Source of the DNA: Paenibacillus thermotolerans
Lineage (GTDB): Bacteria; Bacillota; Bacilli; Paenibacillales; YIM-B00363
Assembly: GCF_028745515.1 (NCBI RefSeq)
Contig: NZ_JAQZSG010000003.1
Coordinates: forward strand, 1 to 64,000
Direction: 5' to 3'
Length of the DNA: 64,000 bases
Part shown: positions 1 to 8,507 of the stretch, piece after piece
Numbering within the stretch: the first letter of the stretch is position 1
How the letters are laid out: each line of letters begins with the position of its first letter
Notes under the pieces: generated by a model
Told to the model about the DNA's origin: nothing
What the model saw: only the letters and a program-made list of their open reading frames with translations
Database searches by the model: none
Position numbers and translations under genes: made by a program

Positions 1-37
1 TGAAACTAAGTTTTGTACGTTAATTGGTCAGTTGTAG

Positions 38-80
38 AAAAAAAACCGTCCCATTAGCTTAGCTGGGGACGGTTTTTCAT
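38..80. terminator. Bidirectional intrinsic terminator
   Basis: A 12-bp perfect stem (AAAAACCGTCCC pairing with GGGACGGTTTTT) is flanked by an A-run on the left and a T-run on the right, so it can end transcription from either side. It separates whatever lies left of the window from the first gene. Confidence 0.8.
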
Positions 81-161
81 TATTTGTAACATATGCGGGC
101 TGCACGTTTCCGCCGCCTTTACATATATTGGGGAAAAACCCATAGAAAATAGGTGAACACC

Positions 162-659
162 GTGAACAGGAAGCCGAGGCTGACAAAACCGATTGTTTAC
201 CGGAATCGGAAGTTCGGCTTTGCCATCGTCATTCCGCGTTGGTGGAAGTCTTATACCGTGGTGGACCGGAAAATCTACGGAAAACCGCAGGAAAGGTTTC
301 TTTCGTTTCGATTCCGATATAAGGGCAAAATATACGACCCGATCTTTACGATCGACATCTCGAAATTGACGGGGAATGCCTGGGAGCGTTATTTTAAAGA
401 CTCTCCGGTTACCTTCTTGTGCCAATATAAAGGCTTAACCTACGGTTATCTTTTGCCCGAAGAGCTGCCTGACGCGTTTTTAAAGCCGGATAAGCAAGAC
501 TATGATTACGCAAAGTACGGCCGTCCGATCCGGATATTGAAAAAACTCGTGGCAGAAGCGCCGAAAGTGCTCAAAACATTGCATTTTATCGACGGGGCCA
601 AATGTCATTGCAAACCTTCCCGCTGCCGCAGGCTTTCCCGCAAAGGCCGCAGAAAATAA
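162..659 (+). CDS. Conserved-looking hypothetical protein, basic
   Basis: A 165-residue protein that I do not recognise. It is rich in Lys, Arg, Tyr and Trp, has no signal peptide or membrane segment, and ends in a cluster of Cys, Arg and Lys (CHCKPSRCRRLSRKGRRK). Two in-frame GTG codons occur at the start. I chose the second because AGGTG lies six bases upstream of it, which gives a start of MNRKPRL; the first, at 153, lacks a proper site. It stands alone on the plus strand between two terminators. The basic C-terminus could bind nucleic acid, but that is only inference. Confidence 0.6.
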   Translation: MNRKPRLTKPIVYRNRKFGFAIVIPRWWKSYTVVDRKIYGKPQERFLSFRFRYKGKIYDPIFTIDISKLTGNAWERYFKDSPVTFLCQYKGLTYGYLLPEELPDAFLKPDKQDYDYAKYGRPIRILKKLVAEAPKVLKTLHFIDGAKCHCKPSRCRRLSRKGRRK

Positions 660-660
660 A

Positions 661-700
661 AACTTTTATCCGGTGTATTGCCGGATAAAAGCTTTTTCTT
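661..700. terminator. Bidirectional terminator between convergent genes
   Basis: An 11-bp stem (CTTTTATCCGG with CCGGATAAAAG) is followed by a T-rich tract on the plus strand and preceded by an A-run. It ends the plus-strand hypothetical gene and the converging minus-strand oxidoreductase gene. Confidence 0.85.
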
Positions 701-706
701 TTGTCA

Positions 707-1789
707 TCAAATATTGTAAATATGCGGGTTTTGGCGCCTGCACTCTTCCATCACCCGCAGCTGCTGACGAACCTGCTCCGGCGTAATTTCGAGTTCGGTT
801 CCCGTTGTCAACGTGTTGTAGAGCATGCGGTACAAAGCTTCGGTCATATATTCGAACAAGCTGCGGCCTTCCGGCAACGACATCGTCCAACTGTCGGAAT
901 GCCATAGCAGCGTTTCGCTGCAATAAGCGGGCAAACCGTCGCTTGTAAACAGCGGCTCCTTAATCAACTGCTGGAACGGCGCCTCCTCCGGCTTGAAATA
1001 TTTCCACTCCAGACGATCGGCGCTGCCGCGAAGTCCGCCGTTCGTCCCCTGGATATTGAACGCGTCTTGAGGATATGCGCAGCAGGATGAAATTTCGATG
1101 TCGATGGTCGGCCGCCCGGCGCCTCTCATAATGAGCTTTACATAATCCTCCGCATCCCCGAACGTATTGGCGCGGTCCATAATACAAGTAATTTGCGGCA
1201 TCGCATCGGTGCCGAATAGCTGAAGCGCTTGATCCAACGGATGCGGTCCGGTATTCATCAGGCTTCCGCCGTTGTTGCTTTGGAGCGTCTGCCAATCCCA
1301 TCGGCGCGAAAATCCGTTCATGCTAATATCCGCCTGTACGATGCGGCCTAATACGCCGGATTCGATCACTTTGCGGATTTGTACGAATGCAGGATGATAG
1401 CGAGATTGCTGGAACACGGCGAGTACCTTGCCCGAACGCTTCGAAGCCGCAATCAGCTCGTCGACCTCCTCCGGCGATTTGGCAAGCGGCTTCTCGCACA
1501 GAACGTGAAAGCCGCGGTTCAACAATTCAAGCGATATCGGGAAATGGAGATGGCTGGGCGACGCGTTGACGATCAGATCGAGCCGCTCGTGTTCGACCAT
1601 CTCCTCCCACGCAGCGTAGGCGCTGCAGCCTGGGTATTCGTTCCGCGCGCGTTCTTGGCGTTCGGGAATAGAGTCCGCGATCGCGACGATACGATAATGC
1701 TCCGGAAGCTGAACAAGCAGATGGCCGTGAATGTCGCGGCCGCTCCGGCCTTGGCCGATAATGCCGACCTTTATTGGGTTTGAGCTCAT
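707..1789 (-). CDS. Gfo/Idh/MocA family oxidoreductase
   Basis: A 360-residue NAD(P)-dependent dehydrogenase of the glucose-fructose oxidoreductase/inositol dehydrogenase/MocA superfamily, expected to oxidise or reduce a sugar or cyclitol in the cytoplasm. The N-terminal Rossmann fold shows VGIIGQGRSGRDIHG, and the family EKP motif is present (CEKPLAKSPEE, near residue 100). The C-terminal half is the usual alpha/beta substrate domain. It is the last gene of a run with a TIM-barrel isomerase, nagB and nagA, and starts 17 bases after nagA. The context suggests a modified amino sugar as substrate, but the sequence alone cannot fix this. Confidence 0.85.
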   Translation of the reverse strand: MSSNPIKVGIIGQGRSGRDIHGHLLVQLPEHYRIVAIADSIPERQERARNEYPGCSAYAAWEEMVEHERLDLIVNASPSHLHFPISLELLNRGFHVLCEKPLAKSPEEVDELIAASKRSGKVLAVFQQSRYHPAFVQIRKVIESGVLGRIVQADISMNGFSRRWDWQTLQSNNGGSLMNTGPHPLDQALQLFGTDAMPQITCIMDRANTFGDAEDYVKLIMRGAGRPTIDIEISSCCAYPQDAFNIQGTNGGLRGSADRLEWKYFKPEEAPFQQLIKEPLFTSDGLPAYCSETLLWHSDSWTMSLPEGRSLFEYMTEALYRMLYNTLTTGTELEITPEQVRQQLRVMEECRRQNPHIYNI

Positions 1790-1806
1790 TAGGCAGTCCT
1801 CTTTCC

Positions 1807-2976
1807 TTATTGAATTGTCGATGAATAAACGAGTTTTCCCGATTTATAGGTTCTTTCTGCTTTCAACGTTCCGTTATCAACCCGGAATAGAACGATGTCG
1901 GCAGGCGCTCCCTCGGTCAATCCGGCCGATGCCGGCAAGCCCATGAAATTTGCCGGCCTGACCGACGCCATGTCCCACGCTTCCGGCAATGACGCAAGCC
2001 CGCTGTTTAACAAACGGCCGATTCCCTGAAGCGGCATCTGCACCGAACCGGCCAGCAGCTCTTTCTGCTCCGCGAGGTGCAGCCGGCCCTCAGCCGTTAA
2101 GACGACCCGTCCGCCGACATGCGTTGTATATTCGCCGGGAGGCAAGCCGCATAATGAAACGGCATCGCTGACCAGCATCGCTCTCGGTCCCTTTACCTTC
2201 AGGACGACCTTCAGCACCTGTTCCGGAAGGTGAAAGCCGTCCGCGATGACGCAGCTCCACAGCTCATCTTGGGCAAGCTGCTCCCATATGTAATTCGGAT
2301 GCCGGGGAAGCGTCAAGTGGGCGCCGTTCCCTAAGTGCGTCGACATGCGCGCCCCGCATGCAACCGCTTCCTTAATTTGTTCCGAGGTCGCCGATGTGTG
2401 GCCGATCGAAACCGTAATGTTATGTTCCGTGCATTTGCGGATAAAATCGCCGCTCCCCTCCCATTCGGGGGATAGCGTGATGATGGCGATGCGGCCGCCG
2501 GACGCCTCCTGCCAGCGGCAAAACAGATCCCAATCCGGTGCCCTTACATATTCCTTCGGATGGGCTCCCCGCGCTCCGTCTTCCGGCGAAAGAAACGGCC
2601 CTTCCAGATGAATTCCGGCAATTCCGCCGGCGGCCGTTTCATCGAGCTCGCAAGCTTGCGCAATGGCTTTCATCGAGGCATATATCGAATCCGGCCGGTT
2701 TGTAATCACCGTCGGATAGAAACTTGTAATCCCCTCTTTCCATAGCTTCCGAACCGTATTCCCTATACGTTCGGGCTCTAACGGGTTGACATTGAAGTCG
2801 AATCCGGCGTATCCGTTGATTTGCAGATCGATTAACCCCGGTGCGGCAAAAGGAAGCGCGCCACGGTTTACTTGCTCAGTCTCAGCATCGGCCTGCAATA
2901 TACGCGCAATCGTTCCATGCTCGATTTCAATCGCAATCGGTTGTCCGGTCCGATAGTGAAGCGCATTCAGTCTCAT
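1807..2976 (-). CDS. nagA: N-acetylglucosamine-6-phosphate deacetylase
   Basis: A 389-residue amidohydrolase that removes the acetyl group from N-acetylglucosamine 6-phosphate, giving glucosamine 6-phosphate for NagB. Family features are visible: the N-terminal beta-sandwich and PGLIDLQINGYAGFDFN; the metal-binding glutamate in HLEGPFLSP; the histidines in SIGHTSA and STHLGNGAH; and the catalytic-type Asp in VSDAVSLCGLPPGEY. The frame is open further upstream, but the real start is the ATG that overlaps the nagB stop codon (ATGA), which gives MRLNALHYRTG and the usual family length of about 390. It is translationally coupled to nagB. Confidence 0.93.
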   Translation of the reverse strand: MRLNALHYRTGQPIAIEIEHGTIARILQADAETEQVNRGALPFAAPGLIDLQINGYAGFDFNVNPLEPERIGNTVRKLWKEGITSFYPTVITNRPDSIYASMKAIAQACELDETAAGGIAGIHLEGPFLSPEDGARGAHPKEYVRAPDWDLFCRWQEASGGRIAIITLSPEWEGSGDFIRKCTEHNITVSIGHTSATSEQIKEAVACGARMSTHLGNGAHLTLPRHPNYIWEQLAQDELWSCVIADGFHLPEQVLKVVLKVKGPRAMLVSDAVSLCGLPPGEYTTHVGGRVVLTAEGRLHLAEQKELLAGSVQMPLQGIGRLLNSGLASLPEAWDMASVRPANFMGLPASAGLTEGAPADIVLFRVDNGTLKAERTYKSGKLVYSSTIQ

Positions 2977-3749
2977 GGCCGCGGTTCTCCATAAGAGTCG
3001 ATATCTACGTATAACGTGCAGTCGGCGTGGGTTCTTAGAATGGTCGACGGACAATGCGTCGAGACGGGGTCTCGCAGCGTGCGCGCAACGGCTTGCCGTT
3101 TCGTCGGACCGGGAACGACGCAGAACAGATTAGCGGCGGTAAGCAGCGCCGGGATCGTCAGCGTCAGCGCATGAGTCGGAACTTCGTCGAACGTCCGGAA
3201 ACAGCCGTCGTTCACCTGCTGCTGCCGGCAAACGTCGTCCAATTCGACTGCCTTCATAAGAACAGGGTCGTTAAAATCAGCAACAGGCGGATCGTTGAAG
3301 GCGATATGTCCGTTCTCCCCGATGCCTAAACATACGATATCGATCGGCGCTTCCTTCAGAAGCGACTCGTAGCGGGCGCATTCCTCCTCTGCGGTGTTCG
3401 CGCCGTCGATCAAGTGGACGATGCCGGGCTTCACCCGATCGAATAACCGCTCGCGCAAATAACGGCTGAACGCTTGGGGAGCTCCCTCCGGCAAGCCGAT
3501 ATATTCGTCCATATGAAAAGCGGTAATGCGCCGCCATTCGATGTCCGGGTCCGCAGCGAGCCGATCCAGCAATTGATTCTGCGAAGGAGCAGCGGCGAAA
3601 ATAATTCGAACCGACTGTTGCTTCGATAAGAGCTCTTTGATTTTCGCGGCAGCTTCCTCGCCCGCCGCCTCACCCATCTCTTTGCGGCTTTCATAAATGC
3701 GAACTTTCAAACGATCTACCGTTTCAGCTTTAATAGGCTTCTGCGGCAT
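2973..3749 (-). CDS. nagB: Glucosamine-6-phosphate deaminase
   Basis: A 258-residue isomerase/deaminase that converts glucosamine 6-phosphate to fructose 6-phosphate and ammonia. The active-site segment FHMDEYIGLP, the GIGENGHIAFNDPP loop with the catalytic Asp-His-Glu set, and the C-terminal GPTKRQAV phosphate-binding segment are all present. It lies 8 bases after the TIM-barrel gene and overlaps nagA by four bases. The strong AGGAGG upstream is rather far (about 12 bases) from the ATG. The pair feeds N-acetylglucosamine into glycolysis. Confidence 0.93.
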   Translation of the reverse strand: MPQKPIKAETVDRLKVRIYESRKEMGEAAGEEAAAKIKELLSKQQSVRIIFAAAPSQNQLLDRLAADPDIEWRRITAFHMDEYIGLPEGAPQAFSRYLRERLFDRVKPGIVHLIDGANTAEEECARYESLLKEAPIDIVCLGIGENGHIAFNDPPVADFNDPVLMKAVELDDVCRQQQVNDGCFRTFDEVPTHALTLTIPALLTAANLFCVVPGPTKRQAVARTLRDPVSTHCPSTILRTHADCTLYVDIDSYGEPRP

Positions 3750-3757
3750 CTGTAAAC

Positions 3758-4612
3758 TTACACCTCCTTCAGAAGCGCTTTTAGCGCTTCAAGCGTCATG
3801 CGCGTGCCGGTCATCCGGCTTCCGCATGCGGGGATGAAATGCGTTTCGATCGTATACAATCCGTCGTATCCGTCCGCCGCCAACGCCCGCAGCTGAGCGA
3901 TGACCGGAACGTCGCCGGATCCGAGCGGTACGCACCGTGCCTCACCGTTTCGCCCGAAATGGGCATCCTTCAGGTGGACATGGCCGATCAGCTCTTTCAC
4001 TGCGCCGTACCCGGCCGGATACGCTTCTTTGCCCGCATAAGCTTCGTTGCCCGGGTCCCACAAGGCACGCAATGCGGGCGAATCGACCGAACGGACAAGG
4101 TCAGCCACTTCCTCTGCGACTCCGCCGTTGCAGGACGGCTCGTTCTCCAGCAGAAGCTTCACTCCTTCCTCTTCCGCTACTTTTGCCGCCAAGCTCAGGT
4201 GACGAACGATTTCTTCACGGTGCAGCTCCGGATGCTCTTCCCGCCAAAACGAAAATATTCGGATCCGTTCGGTGCCGAGTATTTTGGCGATAGCAATAAC
4301 TCTGCTGAGCTTTTCGTGATGAGCTTCAACGCTTTCCTCCGGCTGCCCGAACGTGTCGCCAGAAGCAACCGGTCTGGAAGGGTCCAATGCGCACTTGAAC
4401 AGGGGCGATGCGATGGCGGAAATATACAGTCCTCTGGCTTCTGCCAGCCGTCGCACCTCGTGCGCTTGCTCATCGCTTAGCTGTGCGGCATTCCGCCCGT
4501 TGACGATTCTAACTTCTACATGCGCTAGTCCTTGCTCCGCGGCCCAGTCAAGCGCTTCTTCGTAACGCTCGGACACTTCGTCCGTCAATACTCCCAATCG
4601 GTCTGCAATCAA
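3758..4612 (-). CDS. Sugar phosphate isomerase/epimerase (xylose isomerase-like TIM barrel)
   Basis: A 284-residue protein of the AP-endonuclease-2/IolE-like TIM-barrel family. The pattern is typical: LGVLTDEVSERYEEALDWA at the start, then LLLENEPSC, WDPGNEAY and HVHLKDAHF, which contribute the Glu, Asp and His residues of the divalent metal site. I chose a TTG start because AAGGAG lies eight bases upstream; a GTG two codons earlier is too close to that site. It is the first gene of the operon with nagB, nagA and the oxidoreductase, so it probably acts on the same amino sugar. Substrate unknown. Confidence 0.82.
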   Translation of the reverse strand: MIADRLGVLTDEVSERYEEALDWAAEQGLAHVEVRIVNGRNAAQLSDEQAHEVRRLAEARGLYISAIASPLFKCALDPSRPVASGDTFGQPEESVEAHHEKLSRVIAIAKILGTERIRIFSFWREEHPELHREEIVRHLSLAAKVAEEEGVKLLLENEPSCNGGVAEEVADLVRSVDSPALRALWDPGNEAYAGKEAYPAGYGAVKELIGHVHLKDAHFGRNGEARCVPLGSGDVPVIAQLRALAADGYDGLYTIETHFIPACGSRMTGTRMTLEALKALLKEV

Positions 4613-4647
4613 AGGCACAACTCCTTCCGCATGTTAATAGATTGCTA

Positions 4648-4702
4648 ATAATTAATAAGATAAATCTTTTAATTAATGATATAAATATAATTTAATTAAT
4701 GA
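4648..4702. promoter_or_regulatory. AT-rich operator-like direct repeats upstream of the nag operon
   Basis: A very AT-rich leader precedes the TIM-barrel/nagBA operon. The 12-mer TTTAATTAATGA occurs twice, starting at 4668 and 4691, so 23 bases (about two helical turns) apart, and each copy contains the palindrome TTAATTAA. A weaker third copy begins near 4648. This arrangement fits a dimeric regulator binding on one face of the DNA. No matching regulator gene is adjacent, so the regulator is unknown. Confidence 0.4.
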
Positions 4703-4771
4703 ACCTAATAAATCAAAACCCACCTTTTTCTCTTATGGAATAGCAGCGGTGAGTTTGTAATTGAATATGAT

Positions 4772-5698
4772 TTATTGATTCGTTTTGGCCGGGAGCCGAT
4801 TTTTTTTCATTTTACAAACCATCGTATAGGCAGGGTTAAACACATTGCCGATCTCGTACTCCACGCAATGTCCCATCAACTGGCTCGCTTCTTGAATACT
4901 TAGTTTATAATCGTCCTCCGAAGTCAGCCAGCGAAGCATCTCCGTCGTCGCTTGTTGAAGAGCTTCATCGAGCGGCCTGGTATTGCCTACCGTAAAGATC
5001 GAATCGTCCGTTTCCCCGCGCGGCCATTCGATCGAACGCCCCTTTAGCAATGAAACCGTGAACGTCGTATCCATCGAAATTTCGAGGCCTGTACCGACAA
5101 TTTCTCCGTCCCCTTGGAGCGCATGCCCGTCACCGAGGAAAAACAGCGCGCCTTCGGCAAACACCGGCAAATAGACGGTAACGCCTGCTCCAAATCCTCT
5201 ATAATCCATATTTCCGCCGTATGGTCCGGAGGTTGCAGTGGAGATCGCTTGCCCTCGGGGCGGAGCCACGCCGAAGCAACCGAAAAAAGGCGCAAGCGGA
5301 AGCCGCAGCCCGGCTAGAGCGCCGCTTTCCTGTTCGGGACTTGCCGTCCAGCGGTCCTCATCGATCGCCCATCTCTTAATTTGCTCTTTCGGAAGGTTTG
5401 CTGCATACGTCGGGTCGACGACGTTCGAAGCGAGCACGTCCGTAGCCCATGCCCATCCGCGGTTCGGTATAATCGATTCGAAGCGGACGGCAAGCGTGTC
5501 GCCGGGCTCCGCGCCTTTCACATAGAACGGTCCGGTCATCGGATTCCCTCTCGGCGCCGCCTGCTCGCCGGCCCGGTCCCAACCGCGTGCATCTACTGTT
5601 GATGTGATTACCCGATCGCCGTCTTCAATGATCAGCACCGGTTCATGCGAGCCGATCGTATTCCAATATTTGTCCGGCTTCCATTCATAAACAGCCAT
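4772..5698 (-). CDS. Acetamidase/formamidase family protein
   Basis: A 308-residue member of the FmdA/AmdA family, which hydrolyses small amides to ammonia and a carboxylate. Family marks include the long loop segment VRFESIIPNRGW, the LPLAPFFGCFGVAP segment, the glycine-rich GPYGGNMDYRGFGAGVTVYLPV and the LGDGHALQGDGEIVGTGLE metal and active-site region. The length is normal for the single-domain bacterial form. It follows bshB2 by 18 bases and is probably the last gene of that operon. The natural substrate is uncertain. Confidence 0.88.
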   Translation of the reverse strand: MAVYEWKPDKYWNTIGSHEPVLIIEDGDRVITSTVDARGWDRAGEQAAPRGNPMTGPFYVKGAEPGDTLAVRFESIIPNRGWAWATDVLASNVVDPTYAANLPKEQIKRWAIDEDRWTASPEQESGALAGLRLPLAPFFGCFGVAPPRGQAISTATSGPYGGNMDYRGFGAGVTVYLPVFAEGALFFLGDGHALQGDGEIVGTGLEISMDTTFTVSLLKGRSIEWPRGETDDSIFTVGNTRPLDEALQQATTEMLRWLTSEDDYKLSIQEASQLMGHCVEYEIGNVFNPAYTMVCKMKKNRLPAKTNQ

Positions 5699-5716
5699 AA
5701 AATCACCTCTCCATCA

Positions 5717-6427
5717 TTAGAATAAATCGCATGAATCCCGTACCGGTTGCTCCCGATTCCCTTTTAAAAAGTATTCATATTTCCCGAACCTCTCCAGCGC
5801 CTCTTGGTCGGGCAACCATACCCATTCATCGATTTCGGTCTGACATCGATGAGCGCGGAATGCCGCAAGCTTCGCTTCCCGGTGAGCATGAACGTCAATC
5901 TTGACGACGTCCGCAGCAGTATAACCATATATTTCAGGGCGTTCCATCGCGTCGCCGAACGTAATGAAATATAAAGAGCCTTTGCGCATCGCTTTGCGAA
6001 AAGCGGCCGTCGTTGCCTTACCGATCGCACAATGATCCGGGTGTCCGCCCAGCCTTTCATGGAACGTCAGCACAACGTCGGGATCCAATTCCGCCATAAG
6101 AGCCTCGATTCTCACGATCAAGCTCATTTCATCGACAAATTCAACTGTCTTATCGCGGATATCAAAGAAAATGAGCTGTTGAATTCCCAAGCTCTCGCAA
6201 GCTTGCCGCAGCTCCTGTTCGCGTGCCGCCCCGATCGATTCCCGATGTAAATAAGGCGGATTTCCCATGCGTCGTCCCATTTCTCCCCGGGTGGCGCTTA
6301 CCAGCGTTATTTCGGCGCCCTCACTTGCGTATTTGGCAAGCGTTCCTCCGCATATAAACGTTTCGTCGTCGGGATGAGCGAATACCGCAAGAAGCTTGCG
6401 CTTTGAAGCTCTTTCGCTGTTGTTCAT
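5717..6427 (-). CDS. bshB2: Bacillithiol biosynthesis deacetylase BshB2 (PIG-L/LmbE family)
   Basis: A 236-residue zinc-dependent deacetylase. The motif AHPDDETFICGGTLA supplies the His, Asp and Asp of the zinc site, and FHERLGGHPDHCAIG supplies the second His group. In Bacillus this paralogue removes the acetyl group from N-acetylglucosaminyl-malate during bacillithiol synthesis. The identification as BshB2 rather than a general LmbE protein rests on the gene immediately upstream, yojF, whose stop codon overlaps this start (ATGA), as in the Bacillus yojF-yojG pair. Confidence 0.87.
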   Translation of the reverse strand: MNNSERASKRKLLAVFAHPDDETFICGGTLAKYASEGAEITLVSATRGEMGRRMGNPPYLHRESIGAAREQELRQACESLGIQQLIFFDIRDKTVEFVDEMSLIVRIEALMAELDPDVVLTFHERLGGHPDHCAIGKATTAAFRKAMRKGSLYFITFGDAMERPEIYGYTAADVVKIDVHAHREAKLAAFRAHRCQTEIDEWVWLPDQEALERFGKYEYFLKGNREQPVRDSCDLF

Positions 6428-6735
6428 TCCGGAAACGGCTCCTTTCCTAAGTGTAATGCGGTATGCATTCGGCCTTTATCGTCGAATCCGGCCAGCAAAA
6501 GCCTGCCGTCCCCAGCCGCCTCATAATGTGTAAGCGCCTCCATTCGAAGCCAGCCGTGACCGTCGAATCGCAGCGCGGCACGATACGGGCCATCTCCCGC
6601 TATAAAAGCATGAGTAACGCTAACCTTATAATTGCGGACGAACATGAAAGAAGTCGCTTCGCTGTGAATATAGGCGTTACTCCCTATAAAGCTCCTAAGC
6701 TCGGATTCTACTTTCGGCTTGTCTATTTTGATCAT
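6424..6735 (-). CDS. yojF: YojF family protein (DUF1806)
   Basis: A 103-residue cytoplasmic protein of the DUF1806/YojF family, found almost always next to bshB2 in Bacilli. Recognisable segments are RSFIGSNAYIHSEATS and AGDGPYRAALRFDGHGW. Its biochemical role is not known to me. The four-base overlap with bshB2 implies coupled translation and a shared role in thiol metabolism. It begins 43 bases after the upstream acetyltransferase. Confidence 0.85.
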   Translation of the reverse strand: MIKIDKPKVESELRSFIGSNAYIHSEATSFMFVRNYKVSVTHAFIAGDGPYRAALRFDGHGWLRMEALTHYEAAGDGRLLLAGFDDKGRMHTALHLGKEPFPE

Positions 6736-6778
6736 CGCATCCGACTCTCTTTCCGAATCATATTCATTCCCGAAATCG

Positions 6779-7240
6779 TTACTTCACATCAAGCTTAAGC
6801 ACTTCTTCTTCGCCGAACCATCCCCCGGTTTCCGTAAATCCCCTGTTTTTATAAAACCTTTTCGCCGAAGCGTTATCCTTATGTACGGTTAGGCGGATTT
6901 CCCTGCATTGCGGGAACTTATCAGAAATCCAGGAGATCATTTGCCGGAGTGCGGCTCCGCCGTAGCCCTTTCCCTGTTCCGCGGAATCGATAAGAAACCC
7001 GTTAACCCAATACATGTCGCTTGTATTTTCTTCATAGGCAAGCATAATAAACCCTACCATCTTTTCCTTGTCATAGATCGCAAAAGGAATATACTCCACG
7101 TCATCGCCGTCCGGTTTAATATATACTTTCGCAAGGGACACGGCGACGGCCGGAACGAACGATTGCTGATGTTCCATAATGCGAAGGGAAAGCGCAGACG
7201 ACCAATTATGCCGGTTAACCGGTTTCAGTTCGATATTCAA
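6779..7240 (-). CDS. GNAT family N-acetyltransferase, BltD/PaiA-like
   Basis: A 153-residue acetyl-CoA-dependent acetyltransferase. The acetyl-CoA loop is EQGKGYGGAALRQMI (the Q/R-x-x-G-x-G pattern), followed by IRLTVHKDNASAKRFYKNRGF, the usual motif B. The layout resembles spermine/spermidine acetyltransferases of the BltD/PaiA type, but the substrate is not proven. I chose the TTG start (MNIELKPVNRH) because CTGGAGGA lies six bases upstream of it; the upstream extension lacks such a site. It lies between the DUF1450 gene and yojF, probably in one transcript. Confidence 0.82.
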   Translation of the reverse strand: MNIELKPVNRHNWSSALSLRIMEHQQSFVPAVAVSLAKVYIKPDGDDVEYIPFAIYDKEKMVGFIMLAYEENTSDMYWVNGFLIDSAEQGKGYGGAALRQMISWISDKFPQCREIRLTVHKDNASAKRFYKNRGFTETGGWFGEEEVLKLDVK

Positions 7241-7281
7241 TTCGATTCCTCCAGGTCGGACAAAATTTATCTCACAAGGGG

Positions 7282-7539
7282 TCATTGCGGATTATAAAAA
7301 AGATCGATTTGTTCCTTGACGGCTTTATCGATCATTTGCAAACACTCTTCCGGCGTTGTTGCATATACCCGATCCCCGTTAATTAAAGCGTATGGTCTTG
7401 CCCGGCACAAATTGCACATATTTAAGCAATCGGTTCGTTGGACGGCAACCTCAATATATTTATCCTCGAACTCCTCTAACGGTTGAAGAGCGATTTCATT
7501 TCGTTCGCATACTTCAATGACGACGATGCCAAGATTCAT
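7282..7539 (-). CDS. DUF1450 (YuzB-like) protein
   Basis: An 85-residue small cysteine-containing protein. The pattern IEVCERNE near the N-terminus and DCLNMCNLCRARPYA in the middle matches the YuzB/DUF1450 family of Bacilli, which resembles small thioredoxin-fold ferredoxins. The start is the ATG giving MNLGIVVIEV, with AAAGGATG eight bases upstream; the longer frame upstream has no ribosome site. Function unknown, although the neighbouring bacillithiol genes make a redox role plausible. Confidence 0.82.
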   Translation of the reverse strand: MNLGIVVIEVCERNEIALQPLEEFEDKYIEVAVQRTDCLNMCNLCRARPYALINGDRVYATTPEECLQMIDKAVKEQIDLFYNPQ

Positions 7540-7713
7540 GCTGTCACATCCTTTAGTTAACGCTCGGGCTTGTTCAAAGCCTCCATTGGTACTCACTTAT
7601 CGTATTATCCCCATCTATTCATTGGATAATGTTACGAAGTTAGAATAATGATAAACCTATCAATCTTCTTCCACAAGTTCGCCAATTAAAAATTAATCTA
7701 GCAACAATTTTCA

Positions 7714-8385
7714 CTATTCCATTATTTTAACTTTCAATTTTTTAGCGAAAAATGCAAACGATTTTGGGGAGCACGTTTCGGATAATACCGCGGTCAGCCG
7801 CTTTTTCGCAGCTTCAACGGAAAGCTCGATGTCATCCCCTTGAACGGACTTCACCCACATGTCCGACGGTTCGTAACACATGCTGCTCCAGCCCGAATCG
7901 GTTTCACTCTGTTTTGACGCTCCGGTAATGACTGCGTCGCCAAAGTTTTGAAGCTCTACAAGCGATTTTTCATACTCTTTTTTATACTCTCTTGCTTGAA
8001 GCCCCGTCTTTTTTCGTAAATTTCTTGAATCGATATTTCCTTCCTCCGTCAAGACTTGATACATCCGATAAGCCGTTCTTGAAAGAAGTCCGTCCTCATA
8101 TCTTTGATCGACCGATTTGCCGTTCGTTAAGACGGTCCTGACCGCAGGGAATAAATCTTTATGAATAAAACAGGCTTTAGCGCCGAAAAATTTACCGTAA
8201 GCGGCGACGCCGTCATGAACGATTCGAATCCGCCATAGCCAAGGATCCGTATCCGTACCGGAATGCCAATCGTTATTGGCCGCCGCCGCCGTCAGCGACG
8301 GATATTCGGGAACGAACTCCGAGAAAGGCAAAATCTTATGTTTCTCTACGAATTGTACAAATTCCTCGTACCTAAATACTTGCAT
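7714..8385 (-). CDS. Uncharacterised protein, possibly AlkZ-related
   Basis: A 223-residue cytoplasmic protein without signal peptide or membrane segments. The N-terminal half (LWRIRIVHDGVAAYGKFF, then FIHKDLFPAVRTVL) and the later AYRMYQVLTEEGNIDSRNLR segment suggest a winged-helix DNA-interacting fold. The overall pattern reminds me of proteins labelled AlkZ-related in Paenibacillus, but I cannot show a glycosylase active site, so that label is tentative. It is monocistronic, between the DeoR gene and the DUF1450 gene. Confidence 0.6.
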   Translation of the reverse strand: MQVFRYEEFVQFVEKHKILPFSEFVPEYPSLTAAAANNDWHSGTDTDPWLWRIRIVHDGVAAYGKFFGAKACFIHKDLFPAVRTVLTNGKSVDQRYEDGLLSRTAYRMYQVLTEEGNIDSRNLRKKTGLQAREYKKEYEKSLVELQNFGDAVITGASKQSETDSGWSSMCYEPSDMWVKSVQGDDIELSVEAAKKRLTAVLSETCSPKSFAFFAKKLKVKIME

Positions 8386-8458
8386 GGAAACAACCCCTTA
8401 CTCATCTTTTATTTCATAATTCGATTTAGATGCGGCCGTTTCCTTTTTTTGCTATGTA

Positions 8459-8500
8459 ACAAGGAATACCCCCTTTCCGATCGAAAAGGAGGCTTCCTCA
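8459..8500. terminator. Possible terminator after the DeoR gene
   Basis: An imperfect hairpin (CCCCCTTTCC, loop GATC, GGAAAGGAGG-like arm with flanking AAGGA and TTCCT) lies just past the DeoR stop codon. It lacks an immediate T-run on the minus strand, so its strength is doubtful. Confidence 0.35.
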
Positions 8501-8507
8501 CCTATTC

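Noticed and set aside
11-26. AraR-like half site (TTTTGTACGTTAATT)
   Set aside because: Only one arm matches, and the neighbouring genes have no link to arabinose.
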